From JBQTHI01 sp052390035 (lineage in GTDB: Bacteria; Actinomycetota; Acidimicrobiia; Spongiisociales; ZC4RG35), in contig JBQTHI010000034.1 in the NCBI GenBank assembly GCA_052390035.1, positions 1 to 26,254 on the forward strand: a DNA stretch of 26,254 nt, given 5' to 3'. A program made the position numbers and the translations under genes. This document shows positions 6,435 through 13,787 of this stretch, piece by piece (the first letter of the stretch is position 1; the number at the start of each line of letters is the position of its first letter). Below the pieces are notes generated by a model. It was not told where the DNA came from. It did not search any database and saw nothing but the letters and a program-made list of their open reading frames with translations.

Positions 6435-7739
6435 GTGATGGCCGCACGAAGGGCTAGTCAGTTCGCCACCGTCGGCTTGGGATTGGCCGTGTGCGCCGCG
6501 GTGGGCGCCTCGGCGCTGTTTGCCAGAGCCGACCAGGCGGCCCGGGTCGCCGCCGACGCTGGGCGCCTGACGAATCTCGAGGGGGCGGCCACCGCGGCCG
6601 CCACGCTACGGGCACGGCTGGTGATCACGTTTGCCGCCATGACCGGTCCCGATGTTCCGGCGGTCAGCCTGCAGAATGCGGAGCGGGCAGTCGCCGATGC
6701 CGCTGCGCTCTCCCTATTTCTGACTCCGCTCTCCGAGGCCGGCTACCTCCGATCCCTCGCCGACGAGGTGGAGGTTGAGACGATCCAGGTGCGGGACCTC
6801 CTCGCCGCCGGAGCGGTCGACGATGCCGGGCGCCGGGTCGCCGACGAGATCGTCCCAAGGTTGGAGGGGCTGGCCAGCGGCCTGGGGACGGAGGCGGCGG
6901 TCGTGGCGGGGAGGATCGAGGGCGAGCAGGCCAGCGCCGGCCGCATGGCCCGGGGGGCCTCTTTCGTCGTGGCCCTGGTGGTGCCGGCGCTCGTCATTGC
7001 CTTCATTCGCCGGCACACCCGCCGGCGGATGGAACAGCAACGTCTCGAAGGGGAGCTCGCCCGCCAGCGTGAACTGTCGGAGGCGAAAGACCAGCTGATC
7101 GCTGGCATGTCCCACCATCTGCGCACCCCGATCACCGCCATCTATGGCTGGGCCGATCTGTTGGTGAGCAACCCAGACCCGGACCTGGTCAACGAAGCGA
7201 GCGGGGTCATCCTGGCCGAGGCCGGGGACCTGCAGCGGATGACCGACGACATTCTGGTCACGGCCCGCTTGGAGGCCGGCCAGCTCGCCTTCCGACCGAA
7301 AATAACCGACATGGTTCCTGTGCTGGAAGGCGCCCTATCCCACTATCGCCAGCTTGGCGTGAGCATCAAGCTCGATTGTGACCCCGGCCAAGCGTTCTCG
7401 GATGCCGGGCGACTCGCCCACGCTCTCAACAATCTGATCGCCAATGCCCTCCAGCACGGAGGGGAACCGGTGGAGGTCGTCGGCCGGAGCCAAGCGGATT
7501 GTTATCGGATCGCCGTGTGTGATCGCGGGCCGGATCTCGAGACGGACCGGGCGGAAGATCTCTTTGCTCCTGCCGTGCATGGACCGGCCGATCTGACAAC
7601 CCGTCGCAGTCTCGGTCTCGGGCTGTCGGTGGTCAGATCATTGATCGTGGGCATGGGCGGCCAGGTCGAATATGGTCGCAACGACGGTGTCACCACATTC
7701 GTGATCACCCTCCCAATCACGACCGCAGGGACCGCTTGA
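6435..7739 (+). CDS. Orphan sensor histidine kinase
   Basis: This 434-residue protein has a helix near the N-terminus (about 8-30), an external Ala-rich helical region (about 31-175) and a second membrane helix (about 176-193). A short coiled linker leads to a HisKA domain with His227 in MSHHLRTP, then an HATPase domain with N box LNNLIANALQHG and G2 box LGLGLSVV. Two features are unusual: the acidic residue that normally follows the phosphorylated His (HELRTP) is His228, and the G1 box reads DRGPD rather than DxGxG. Phosphotransfer might be weak or altered. No response regulator is encoded nearby. GTG 6435 and ATG 6438 are both possible starts; AAGGGAGGG at 6409-6417 is too far upstream to be an ideal ribosome site. 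Confidence 0.82.
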   Translation: MMAARRASQFATVGLGLAVCAAVGASALFARADQAARVAADAGRLTNLEGAATAAATLRARLVITFAAMTGPDVPAVSLQNAERAVADAAALSLFLTPLSEAGYLRSLADEVEVETIQVRDLLAAGAVDDAGRRVADEIVPRLEGLASGLGTEAAVVAGRIEGEQASAGRMARGASFVVALVVPALVIAFIRRHTRRRMEQQRLEGELARQRELSEAKDQLIAGMSHHLRTPITAIYGWADLLVSNPDPDLVNEASGVILAEAGDLQRMTDDILVTARLEAGQLAFRPKITDMVPVLEGALSHYRQLGVSIKLDCDPGQAFSDAGRLAHALNNLIANALQHGGEPVEVVGRSQADCYRIAVCDRGPDLETDRAEDLFAPAVHGPADLTTRRSLGLGLSVVRSLIVGMGGQVEYGRNDGVTTFVITLPITTAGTA

Positions 7740-7755
7740 CCTCCGCTGGCAACTT

Positions 7756-7779
7756 GGAGTTGGGGAATCTGCCAACTCC
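7756..7779. terminator. Terminator-like hairpin between convergent genes
   Basis: GGAGTTGG (7756-7763) and CCAACTCC (7772-7779) form a perfect 8-bp stem with an 8-base loop. It lies between the ends of the histidine kinase and copA, where it could serve both strands. There is no U-tract, so it may act by a non-classical route or only protect 3' ends. Confidence 0.5.
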
Positions 7780-7844
7780 TCCCGGAAAACCGTGACCCTT
7801 GCCACATGGTTTTACCGAGTAGATGGGCGGCCTCAAAGGCACGG

Positions 7845-10028
7845 TCACGCACCGAAGCGTCGAAGTCGGAGGCTGTTGGCTACCACCGAAACGCTGGACA
7901 AGGCCATGGCCCCGGCGGCGATCATTGGGTTGAGCATCCCCAAAGCGGCCAGTGGTATGGCGGCGATGTTGTAGAAGAACGCCCAGAACAGATTTTCGAC
8001 GATGGTGCGGAAGGTGTGGCGGGCGAGTTGCATGGCCCGCACCACCAGAGCCGGGTCGCCCGACATCAACACCACGTCCCCGGCTTCGATGGCCACGTCG
8101 GTGCCGGTCCCGACCGCGATACCGAGATCCGCTTGGGTGAGAGCGGGAGCGTCGTTGACTCCATCGCCGACGAAAGCCACCACCAAGCCTTCAGCCTGAA
8201 GGCGGCGCACCTCTTCAACCTTGTGCTCGGGCATCACCTCGGCCAGGACCCGGCTGATTCCGACCCTGTCGGCGATCGCCTCGGCGGTACGCTGGTTGTC
8301 GCCGGTCAGCATCGCTACCTCGACTCCGATCCGCCTCAGCTCGGACACAGCCGATGCGGCGGTAGGTTTGAGCGAGTCGGCCACCGAGATAACCCCACGT
8401 ACCTCCCCGTCCCAGCCGGCCAGGAAAGTGGTCTTGGCCTCTCCTTCAATTCGTTCCATCGCTTCCGAGTAGCGCTCGGGGATGATCAGGCCGGCGTCGG
8501 CGACCAGCTTGGCCTTGCCAACCATCACCTGGATCCCATCGACCGTGCCGCCGACACCCAACCCGGCGAAGTTCTCGAAATCGGCAACGGTTCCCAGCTC
8601 GATTTCGCGCTCCTCGGCACCCAGCGCTACCGCCTTACCGATCGGGTGGGAGCTGGCCGCCTCCACCGAGGCTGTGAGATAAAGGAAGCGGCTTTCATCC
8701 TCGCCGGTCACGACGTCGGCGAGCGCCATCAGCCCTTCGGTGAGGGTACCGGTCTTGTCGAACACCACTACGTCGACCTGGCGGGATCGCTCGAAGGTTT
8801 CGGCCCGTTTGAAAAAAACGCCGATCTCGGCGCCGCGGCCGCTTCCCACCATGATCCCGATCGGGGTGGCCAGACCCAGGGCGCAGGGGCAGGCGATGAT
8901 CAACACAGCCACCGCCGCGGTGACGGCCGGCGCCAGCTCGGATCCTCCCAGTATCCAGACGGCGAAGGTTCCCAGGGCGATGATCATCACGATCGGCACG
9001 AACAGCCGCGCAACCCGGTCGGCCAGCCGCTGCACCGGCGCCTTCGAAGCCTGGGCCTCTTCGACCATGCGCACGATTTGAGCCAGGGCGGTCTCCCCGC
9101 CTACCCGGGTGGCCCGTACCACCAGCCGGCCCTGCTGGTTGACGGTGGCACCGAACACCATGTCGCCCGGGTCATGGTCGACGGGGACCGACTCGCCGGT
9201 GAGCATGCTCTCGTCGACCGAGGACCGTCCTTCGGCGATCTCGCCGTCGACGGGGATCTTCTCGCCAGGTTTCACCACCAGGAGGTCGCCTCGAGCTACC
9301 TGACCGACAGGGATCATCAGTTCACGGCCATCTTGCAGGACCCGGGCCTCCTTGGCCCCCAGCTCCAGCAGCCGGGCGATGGCTCCCGAGGCCCGTCCCT
9401 TGGCTACCGCCTCGAAGTAGCGGCCGAGGAGGATGAAGGTGGTGATGATGGCCGCAGTCTCGAAGTACAGATGGTCGCCCTGGAACAACGACCACACCGA
9501 GAACAGATAAGCGGCCACGGTGCCCAGCGACACCAGGGTGTCCATCGAGGCGTCGAAAGAGCGGGCGCGTATCACCGCGGTGCGGTGGAACTGCCACCCG
9601 AAAACGAACAACACCGGAGTGGTGAGCATCCACTGCACGATCCGGCTCCAAGTCGTGTCCACTCCGGTCATGGCCAGCACGGCCACGGGGATGGTGAGGA
9701 GGGCGGCACCGATAACATTTCGTCGCTGCGAGCGGGCCTCCTCGGCGTAGCGTGCGGCGACCGGCTGGCGGTCCTCGTCAAGGTCGGGAGTGATCTCGCT
9801 GATCTCATAGCCGATCTTGCGGACCGCTTGTTGCAGCGCCTCCGAGTTGATCTGGGCCTGGTCGAACATCACTCGGGCCTCCGCGCCCGCAAAATTGACC
9901 GACGCTTCGGACACTCCGGGCTGTCGGGAGAGGACCCGCTCGATCCGGAGGGCGCACGAGGCGCAACTCATACCCGACACGTCGAACCGAGCCTCATCCG
10001 CTGCGGTCTGAACCAGTTCCTGGGTCAC
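7845..10028 (-). CDS. copA: Copper-exporting P1B-type ATPase
   Basis: The 727-residue protein begins with one heavy-metal-binding domain containing SGMSCASCA (Cys22 and Cys25). P-type ATPase signatures follow: TGES, the metal-site CPC in IACPCALG (about residues 379-381), DKTGT with the phosphorylated Asp (about 424), SSHP (usually SEHP) and GDGVNDAP (about 619). Late membrane helices contain YN in FFYNIAAIPLA and MALSS; CPC, YN and MxxSS together mark Cu(I) exporters (P1B-1). The start is GTG at 10028, one base after the stop of copZ. It is the last gene of csoR-copZ-copA and should be induced by Cu(I) through CsoR. It would sit in the inner membrane and pump Cu(I) out of the cytoplasm. Confidence 0.95.
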   Translation of the reverse strand: MTQELVQTAADEARFDVSGMSCASCALRIERVLSRQPGVSEASVNFAGAEARVMFDQAQINSEALQQAVRKIGYEISEITPDLDEDRQPVAARYAEEARSQRRNVIGAALLTIPVAVLAMTGVDTTWSRIVQWMLTTPVLFVFGWQFHRTAVIRARSFDASMDTLVSLGTVAAYLFSVWSLFQGDHLYFETAAIITTFILLGRYFEAVAKGRASGAIARLLELGAKEARVLQDGRELMIPVGQVARGDLLVVKPGEKIPVDGEIAEGRSSVDESMLTGESVPVDHDPGDMVFGATVNQQGRLVVRATRVGGETALAQIVRMVEEAQASKAPVQRLADRVARLFVPIVMIIALGTFAVWILGGSELAPAVTAAVAVLIIACPCALGLATPIGIMVGSGRGAEIGVFFKRAETFERSRQVDVVVFDKTGTLTEGLMALADVVTGEDESRFLYLTASVEAASSHPIGKAVALGAEEREIELGTVADFENFAGLGVGGTVDGIQVMVGKAKLVADAGLIIPERYSEAMERIEGEAKTTFLAGWDGEVRGVISVADSLKPTAASAVSELRRIGVEVAMLTGDNQRTAEAIADRVGISRVLAEVMPEHKVEEVRRLQAEGLVVAFVGDGVNDAPALTQADLGIAVGTGTDVAIEAGDVVLMSGDPALVVRAMQLARHTFRTIVENLFWAFFYNIAAIPLAALGMLNPMIAAGAMALSSVSVVANSLRLRRFGA

Positions 10029-10029
10029 C

Positions 10030-10239
10030 TCAGACGGACACCTCGTAGCCTTGCCCCTCGATGGCGGTCACGATGGCATTCAACTCCACCGCGGCCTCGT
10101 CGTAGACCACATCGACGGTGCGCTCAGCGATGTGCACCTCGACTTTGTCGACCCCATCAAGGGCACCGACGGCGCCCTCGATCGAGGACGCGCAGTGATC
10201 GCAATGAATCTCGGGAACGGTCAGCCTACGGTTGGTCAT
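10030..10239 (-). CDS. copZ: Copper chaperone, CopZ-like (HMA domain)
   Basis: This 69-residue protein is a single heavy-metal-associated ferredoxin-like domain. The metal-binding CxxC lies at Cys13-Cys16 in IHCDHCASSIE, preceded by His12. It would carry Cu(I) to the CopA ATPase encoded immediately downstream. Its ATG overlaps the csoR stop by four bases (10236-10239), and its stop is one base from the copA GTG, so the three genes are tightly coupled. Confidence 0.92.
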   Translation of the reverse strand: MTNRRLTVPEIHCDHCASSIEGAVGALDGVDKVEVHIAERTVDVVYDEAAVELNAIVTAIEGQGYEVSV

Positions 10240-10553
10240 GTTTCCAATATCTCCTCGGTGAGTTTGGGCTCGATCGATGGTCCGGTGACAGCGTCGGTGT
10301 AGCGGAGCGCCTCCATGAGCTCATCGACGATCTGAGCCGAGCGCCCCTCGGCCACCGCCTCGGGCACGCAGGTTTCCAGGTGATTTTCCAACAGGATCCG
10401 GTTGACCTTCTCGAGCGACGACTGGAGTGCCGACACCTGCCTCATTACTTCAGGGCAGTAGCGGTCCTCCTCGACCATCGCCACCACCGCGTCGAGATGT
10501 CCCCGCACCGTCTTTAGCCGGTTGAGGGCTCCTCGCTTGTGGATTTCCCTCAT
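10236..10553 (-). CDS. csoR: Copper-sensing repressor CsoR
   Basis: The 105-residue all-helical protein belongs to the CsoR/RcnR (DUF156) family. Cu(I) ligands are present as Cys33 (RYCPEVM), His58 and Cys62 (ENHLETCV), which matches the C-x24-H-x3-C spacing of Mycobacterium CsoR (Cys36, His61, Cys65, from memory). RcnR-type Ni/Co sensors have a different ligand set, so a copper role is favoured. The basic N-terminal part (KRGALNRLKTVRGHL) is typical of the DNA-binding surface. A GAGGTGGGG ribosome site precedes the ATG. A GC-rich inverted repeat at 10614-10633 upstream is a good operator candidate. It is the first gene of the copper operon. Confidence 0.93.
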   Translation of the reverse strand: MREIHKRGALNRLKTVRGHLDAVVAMVEEDRYCPEVMRQVSALQSSLEKVNRILLENHLETCVPEAVAEGRSAQIVDELMEALRYTDAVTGPSIEPKLTEEILET

Positions 10554-10613
10554 GTCCCCACCTCGAGTCGGTCATTCATCGTCCGGTTAAACCATCCGGA
10601 TCCACTTTCCATT

Positions 10614-10633
10614 CCCACCCTACCCCGGGTGGG
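10614..10633. promoter_or_regulatory. Candidate CsoR operator
   Basis: CCCACC (10614-10619) and GGTGGG (10628-10633) form an inverted repeat around CTACCCCG, with a nested ACCC-C-GGGT. CsoR sites are typically GC-rich repeats of the TACCC/GGGTA type. It lies about 60 bases upstream of csoR. Confidence 0.45.
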
Positions 10634-10782
10634 GCTTCCGCCGCAAACTTGGTCCTCAGCCGCCTGTGATGTGCCCCGCGTTAATCGTGAAGGTCGGTTG
10701 CTCCAATTGTGAATCGCTCTCTGAGGGTTCGGGCGACCCATCCCTGGCACCCACGGCTCCGAACAGTTATGCAACCCATCTT

Positions 10783-10801
10783 GTTGCAAGCTAGTTGCAA
10801 G
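10783..10801 (+). promoter_or_regulatory. Direct repeats overlapping the -35 of the NicO-type gene
   Basis: GTTGCAAG occurs twice, at 10783-10790 and 10794-10801, spaced 11 bp, one helical turn. A related inverted form, TGCAAC, lies at 10770-10775. The second repeat contains TTGCAA (10795-10800), the likely -35 box. Binding of a metal-responsive regulator or activator here is an inference. Confidence 0.45.
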
Positions 10802-10818
10802 TAGGGACCACTCGGTCA

Positions 10819-10824
10819 TAGCCT
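10819..10824 (+). promoter_or_regulatory. -10 box of probable leaderless NicO-type transcript
   Basis: TAGCCT fits TANNNT. It is 18 bases from the TTGCAA -35 candidate and 7 bases from the ATG at 10832, with no ribosome site, which suggests a leaderless mRNA. Confidence 0.5.
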
Positions 10825-10831
10825 TTCGAAC

Positions 10832-11740
10832 ATGATCCTCGCTCAGACGCTGCCAGACTTCCAAGCCCTCGATCTGGGGCTTATCTTGGCGGCTTTCGCA
10901 TTCGGCCTCCGCCATGGCATCGATTGGGACCACATCGCGGCCATCACCGACATCACCGCGTCACAGGAGTCCCCGCGGGCAGGCGTGAAGTTGGGCACCC
11001 TCTATGTGCTGGGGCACGCGGCGGTGGTCTTTGCTTTAGGGGTAGTAGCGATCCTGGTCGGCGATCGTCTCCCTGCTGGTTTCGACGAGGCGATGGGCAG
11101 GGTAGTTGGGATCACCCTGGTGGCGCTTGGGGTCTACGTGATCTACTCCTTGATCCGGGACGGGCGCAATTTCCGGTTGCAGAGTCGGTGGATGCTGGCC
11201 CTTCGCGGCGTCCGAGCCGCTCACCGCTGGATAAGGAACCGTTTCGCTCGCAGCCGCCTGACGACCGGAGAAGATCACGTTCACGACCATGTCGCGGTTG
11301 GCCATTACCACCATGAAGACGGGACAGAACATGCCGGCCATTCGGGGGGCGGGCGGCTCCGAGCACCGGTCCATTCCCATTCCCACCGACATCCTGACCC
11401 GATTGACCCCCTGGCCTCCTACGGCTCCAAGACGGCGTTGGGGGTCGGTGCCCTCCATGGAATCGGGGCCGAGACCCCCACCCAGGTCCTCGTATTCCTG
11501 GCGGCGGCCGGAGCGGGTGGAACGGCGGCCGGGCTTTTGGTGCTGGTTAGCTTTCTCGTGGGTCTGGCCGCGTCCAACTCCCTGATCACGTTCGGTTCAG
11601 CCTTTGGGTTTCTTGCCGCCTCGCGTCGTTTCGTCGTATATGCCTCCGTTGGCGCAATCACCGGAGTGGTGAGCCTTTGGATCGGTCTCCTGTTTCTGCT
11701 GGGGCGGGAAACCATGCTCCCAGCCCTCCTCGGCGGATAG
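10832..11740 (+). CDS. NicO/NiCoT-like nickel/cobalt transporter
   Basis: This 302-residue membrane protein carries RHGIDWDHIAAITD near residues 27-40, the HX4DH signature of nickel/cobalt transporters (usually RHAxDADHI), within an early helix. A His-rich hydrophilic loop follows at about residues 145-195 (HVHDHVAVGHYHHEDG, HSHSHRH), a probable metal-binding or sensing segment. The second half has GALHGIGAETPTQV, another conserved segment of the superfamily. Direction is uncertain: NiCoT proteins import, while RcnA-type members with His-rich loops export. It is divergent from csoR with 278 bp between, and has its own promoter with direct repeats. Import for a nickel or cobalt enzyme is possible; the B12-dependent mutase encoded at 15910 needs cobalt, but that link is speculative. 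Confidence 0.82.
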   Translation: MILAQTLPDFQALDLGLILAAFAFGLRHGIDWDHIAAITDITASQESPRAGVKLGTLYVLGHAAVVFALGVVAILVGDRLPAGFDEAMGRVVGITLVALGVYVIYSLIRDGRNFRLQSRWMLALRGVRAAHRWIRNRFARSRLTTGEDHVHDHVAVGHYHHEDGTEHAGHSGGGRLRAPVHSHSHRHPDPIDPLASYGSKTALGVGALHGIGAETPTQVLVFLAAAGAGGTAAGLLVLVSFLVGLAASNSLITFGSAFGFLAASRRFVVYASVGAITGVVSLWIGLLFLLGRETMLPALLGG

Positions 11741-11838
11741 ACGGCCTCGACCCGGGCGGAGGTCTCGCTGATTCTTGGGTGTCGCCACAGCGTCCGAGTT
11801 CGCGTTCAGTTCGGGCACGAATTATTGTCGCTCCCTCG

Positions 11839-12455
11839 ATGAGGTTCAGGATCGTCCCGAGCAACCGAGAGTTTTTCGATGACTTTTCGATGGCGGCTCA
11901 AAACCTGGCCACCTGCGTGGACCGGCTGAAGGAAGTGCTCGCCGACACTGCTCTGGCCGAACAGCGCCACGTCGCGGTGAAACAAGCCGAAAGGTCTGGT
12001 GACGAGTTCACTTCCAGGATCCTCACGCGGCTCGATTCCACTTTGTTACCCCTTTCGACCCCGAGGACATCCAAAGGCTGGCCGAGGCGATCGACGATGT
12101 GGTTGACGACATCTACCACGTGTCAGAGTTGGTCGTGCTCACGCACATCACGGACCTCATCCCCGAAGTAGTCGAACAGGTGAGAGTCCTCGCCAACATG
12201 GCCCCCAAGATCGTTGAGCTGTTCGATCGATTCGAGGACATGCGGGGCGTGCGCCCAATTATCGCTGAGCTCGAGGAGCTCGAGAGGGAAGGCAATCGAA
12301 TCTACCGCAAAACCATAGCCCGGCTCTTCTCCGGCGATATGAAGGCCCTGGACGTGATCCGGTGGAAAGACATCAGCGCCTCTTTGGAGGAGGTTCTCGA
12401 CGGGGTCGAGGATATGACCCAGATCGTGACCACGATCGTCGTCAAGCAGGCATAG
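11839..12455 (+). pseudogene. DUF47/PhoU-like Pit accessory protein, frameshifted
   Basis: The first part (ATG 11839, beginning MRFRIVPSNREFFDDFSMAA) is in one frame and the second part (ending DMTQIVTTIVVKQA) is in the -1 frame. Together they make a normal DUF47 protein of about 205 residues. The break is near 12042-12044, where three T's stand in ACTTTGTTACC; a fourth T would give STFVTPFDPEDIQRL, the usual family sequence, and restore the frame to the end. One base is therefore missing relative to an intact gene. Homopolymer sequencing or assembly error is as likely as a real mutation, because the downstream half looks well conserved. No classic slippery heptamer is seen. DUF47 proteins are usually encoded directly before Pit permeases, as here (14 bases before), and are thought to assist or regulate phosphate uptake. 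Confidence 0.8.
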
Positions 12456-12469
12456 TAAGGGCCCCGATC

Positions 12470-13462
12470 ATGACCATTGGGGCGATCATTGTCGTCGCGT
12501 TGGCCTTGGCATTCGACTTCACCAATGGCTTCCACGACGCCGCCAACTCGATCGCCACCGTGGTATCCACGCGGGTCCTGTCGCCCCGGTATGCGGTGAT
12601 CTGGGCGGCCTTTTTCAACTTCATCGCCTTTCTCGTATTCAAGACACATGTTGCCAACACCATCGCCAAAGGCGTGGTAGAGCAAAACGTTCTTACCGAG
12701 GGGGTGATCTTTTCGGGCCTGGTAGGAGCGATCGGATGGAACTTGATCACCTTCTGGCTGGGATTACCGACCAGCTCCTCTCACGCCCTGGTTGGGGGGA
12801 TCGCCGGGGCCGCCGTTGCCCGTGACGGTATGAGCGTGCTTGTCTCCGATGGGCTGAAGACCATCGGCGCTTTCATCGTGCTCTCTCCCCTCATCGGGTT
12901 GGCCCTCGGGCTGATACTGACCGTGGCCATCCAATGGACCTTCCACCGATGGAGCGACATCGACAAGCTCAACAAGGGCTTCCGCCGCGCCCAGCTTGGT
13001 TCGGCGGCCGCTTTCAGCCTCGGCCACGGAGGCAACGACGCCCAAAAGACAATGGGAATCATTCTGGCGGTCCTAATCGCCGCTGGCGTGCTGGCCCCGG
13101 AGGCAGATGTTCCACTCTGGGTTGTCCTGGCGGCGCACACCGCCATCGGTCTCGGAACCCTATTTGGTGGTTGGCGGATTGTGAAGACGATGGGCTTCAA
13201 GCTCACCAAGCTGCAACCGCACGGAGGGGTGGCGGCCGAGACCGGAGCCGCCGCCACCCTCTTTTTCGCTTCGGCCTACGGGATCCCGGTGTCCACCACG
13301 CACACGATCTCGGGGGCCATCATTGGCGTCGGGGCGGGCCGTCGGATGTCGGCGGTGCGGTGGCGAGTGGCCCGCCGGGTGGTGTGGGCATGGATTCTCA
13401 CAATCCCGTGCGCGGCTCTCATCGCTGGGGTATCCTCTCTGGTAGTGGGAGGGCTGGCATGA
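12470..13462 (+). CDS. pit: Low-affinity inorganic phosphate transporter, Pit family
   Basis: The 330-residue protein shows the PiT signatures: FDFTNGFHDAANS in the first helix, TSSSHALVGG near the middle of the first half, GHGGNDAQKTMGI and PVSTTHTISGAIIG in the second half. It is an inner-membrane permease for phosphate, likely as a metal-phosphate complex with proton symport (known for the family). Several hydrophobic helices alternate with short loops. ATG 12470 is chosen because it directly precedes the first helix; a longer open frame begins at 12362 inside the DUF47 gene but encodes no family sequence. It follows DUF47 by 14 bases, and the next small gene overlaps its stop by four bases (13459-13462). 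Confidence 0.93.
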   Translation: MTIGAIIVVALALAFDFTNGFHDAANSIATVVSTRVLSPRYAVIWAAFFNFIAFLVFKTHVANTIAKGVVEQNVLTEGVIFSGLVGAIGWNLITFWLGLPTSSSHALVGGIAGAAVARDGMSVLVSDGLKTIGAFIVLSPLIGLALGLILTVAIQWTFHRWSDIDKLNKGFRRAQLGSAAAFSLGHGGNDAQKTMGIILAVLIAAGVLAPEADVPLWVVLAAHTAIGLGTLFGGWRIVKTMGFKLTKLQPHGGVAAETGAAATLFFASAYGIPVSTTHTISGAIIGVGAGRRMSAVRWRVARRVVWAWILTIPCAALIAGVSSLVVGGLA

Positions 13463-13647
13463 CCGATCGTCGGGCGTACTTTTTCCTGGGGACCGCGGTG
13501 GCCGTCGCCGCTACTTATCCGCTGATTCCCAACGAATTCCGCTGGGCAAGCGCCGCGGTGGCGGCAATATATCTGGCCTTGGCGGCGTTGTTCGCCGCTG
13601 CCAACCTCTCAGCCAATCGCATTGCCCGAAAGAACGGCCACCACTAA
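13459..13647 (+). CDS. Small two-helix membrane protein coupled to pit
   Basis: A 62-residue protein starts at an ATG that overlaps the pit stop as ATGA, so translation is probably coupled. It has two hydrophobic segments, about residues 6-22 and 28-49, joined by a short turn (PNEFRW), and a basic tail (NRIARKNGHH). I do not recognise a family. The tight coupling suggests a small subunit or modulator of the phosphate permease, which is inferred from position only. Confidence 0.6.
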   Translation: MTDRRAYFFLGTAVAVAATYPLIPNEFRWASAAVAAIYLALAALFAAANLSANRIARKNGHH

Positions 13648-13661
13648 CGGGGTTAGAGGTA

Positions 13662-13679
13662 GCTGGGTGTGGCACCAGC
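13662..13679 (+). terminator. Weak hairpin after the phosphate genes
   Basis: GCTGG (13662-13666) and CCAGC (13675-13679) form a 5-bp stem with an 8-base loop 15 bases after the stop codon. It lacks a U-tract. The 140-bp spacer 13648-13787 between convergent genes holds nothing else that I can support. Confidence 0.25.
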
Positions 13680-13787
13680 ATGCGGCGGGCGGAGTGATGT
13701 GACGTGTTGAAGGTGAAGCCGACCAAAGCCATCGGTTCCGCGAGTTGATGTGCTTTCAGTGGTGAGCAGTCAGACCGTGTACGTTCG

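Noticed and set aside
7806..10517. A 903-codon open frame on the plus strand
   Set aside because: It is antisense to csoR, copZ and copA, which carry clear family motifs; its translation is low-complexity and matches no domain. Long antisense frames are common in high-GC genes.
12035..12060. Programmed -1 frameshift in the DUF47 gene
   Set aside because: No X-XXY-YYZ heptamer or downstream pseudoknot is apparent; a missing T in a short homopolymer explains it more simply.
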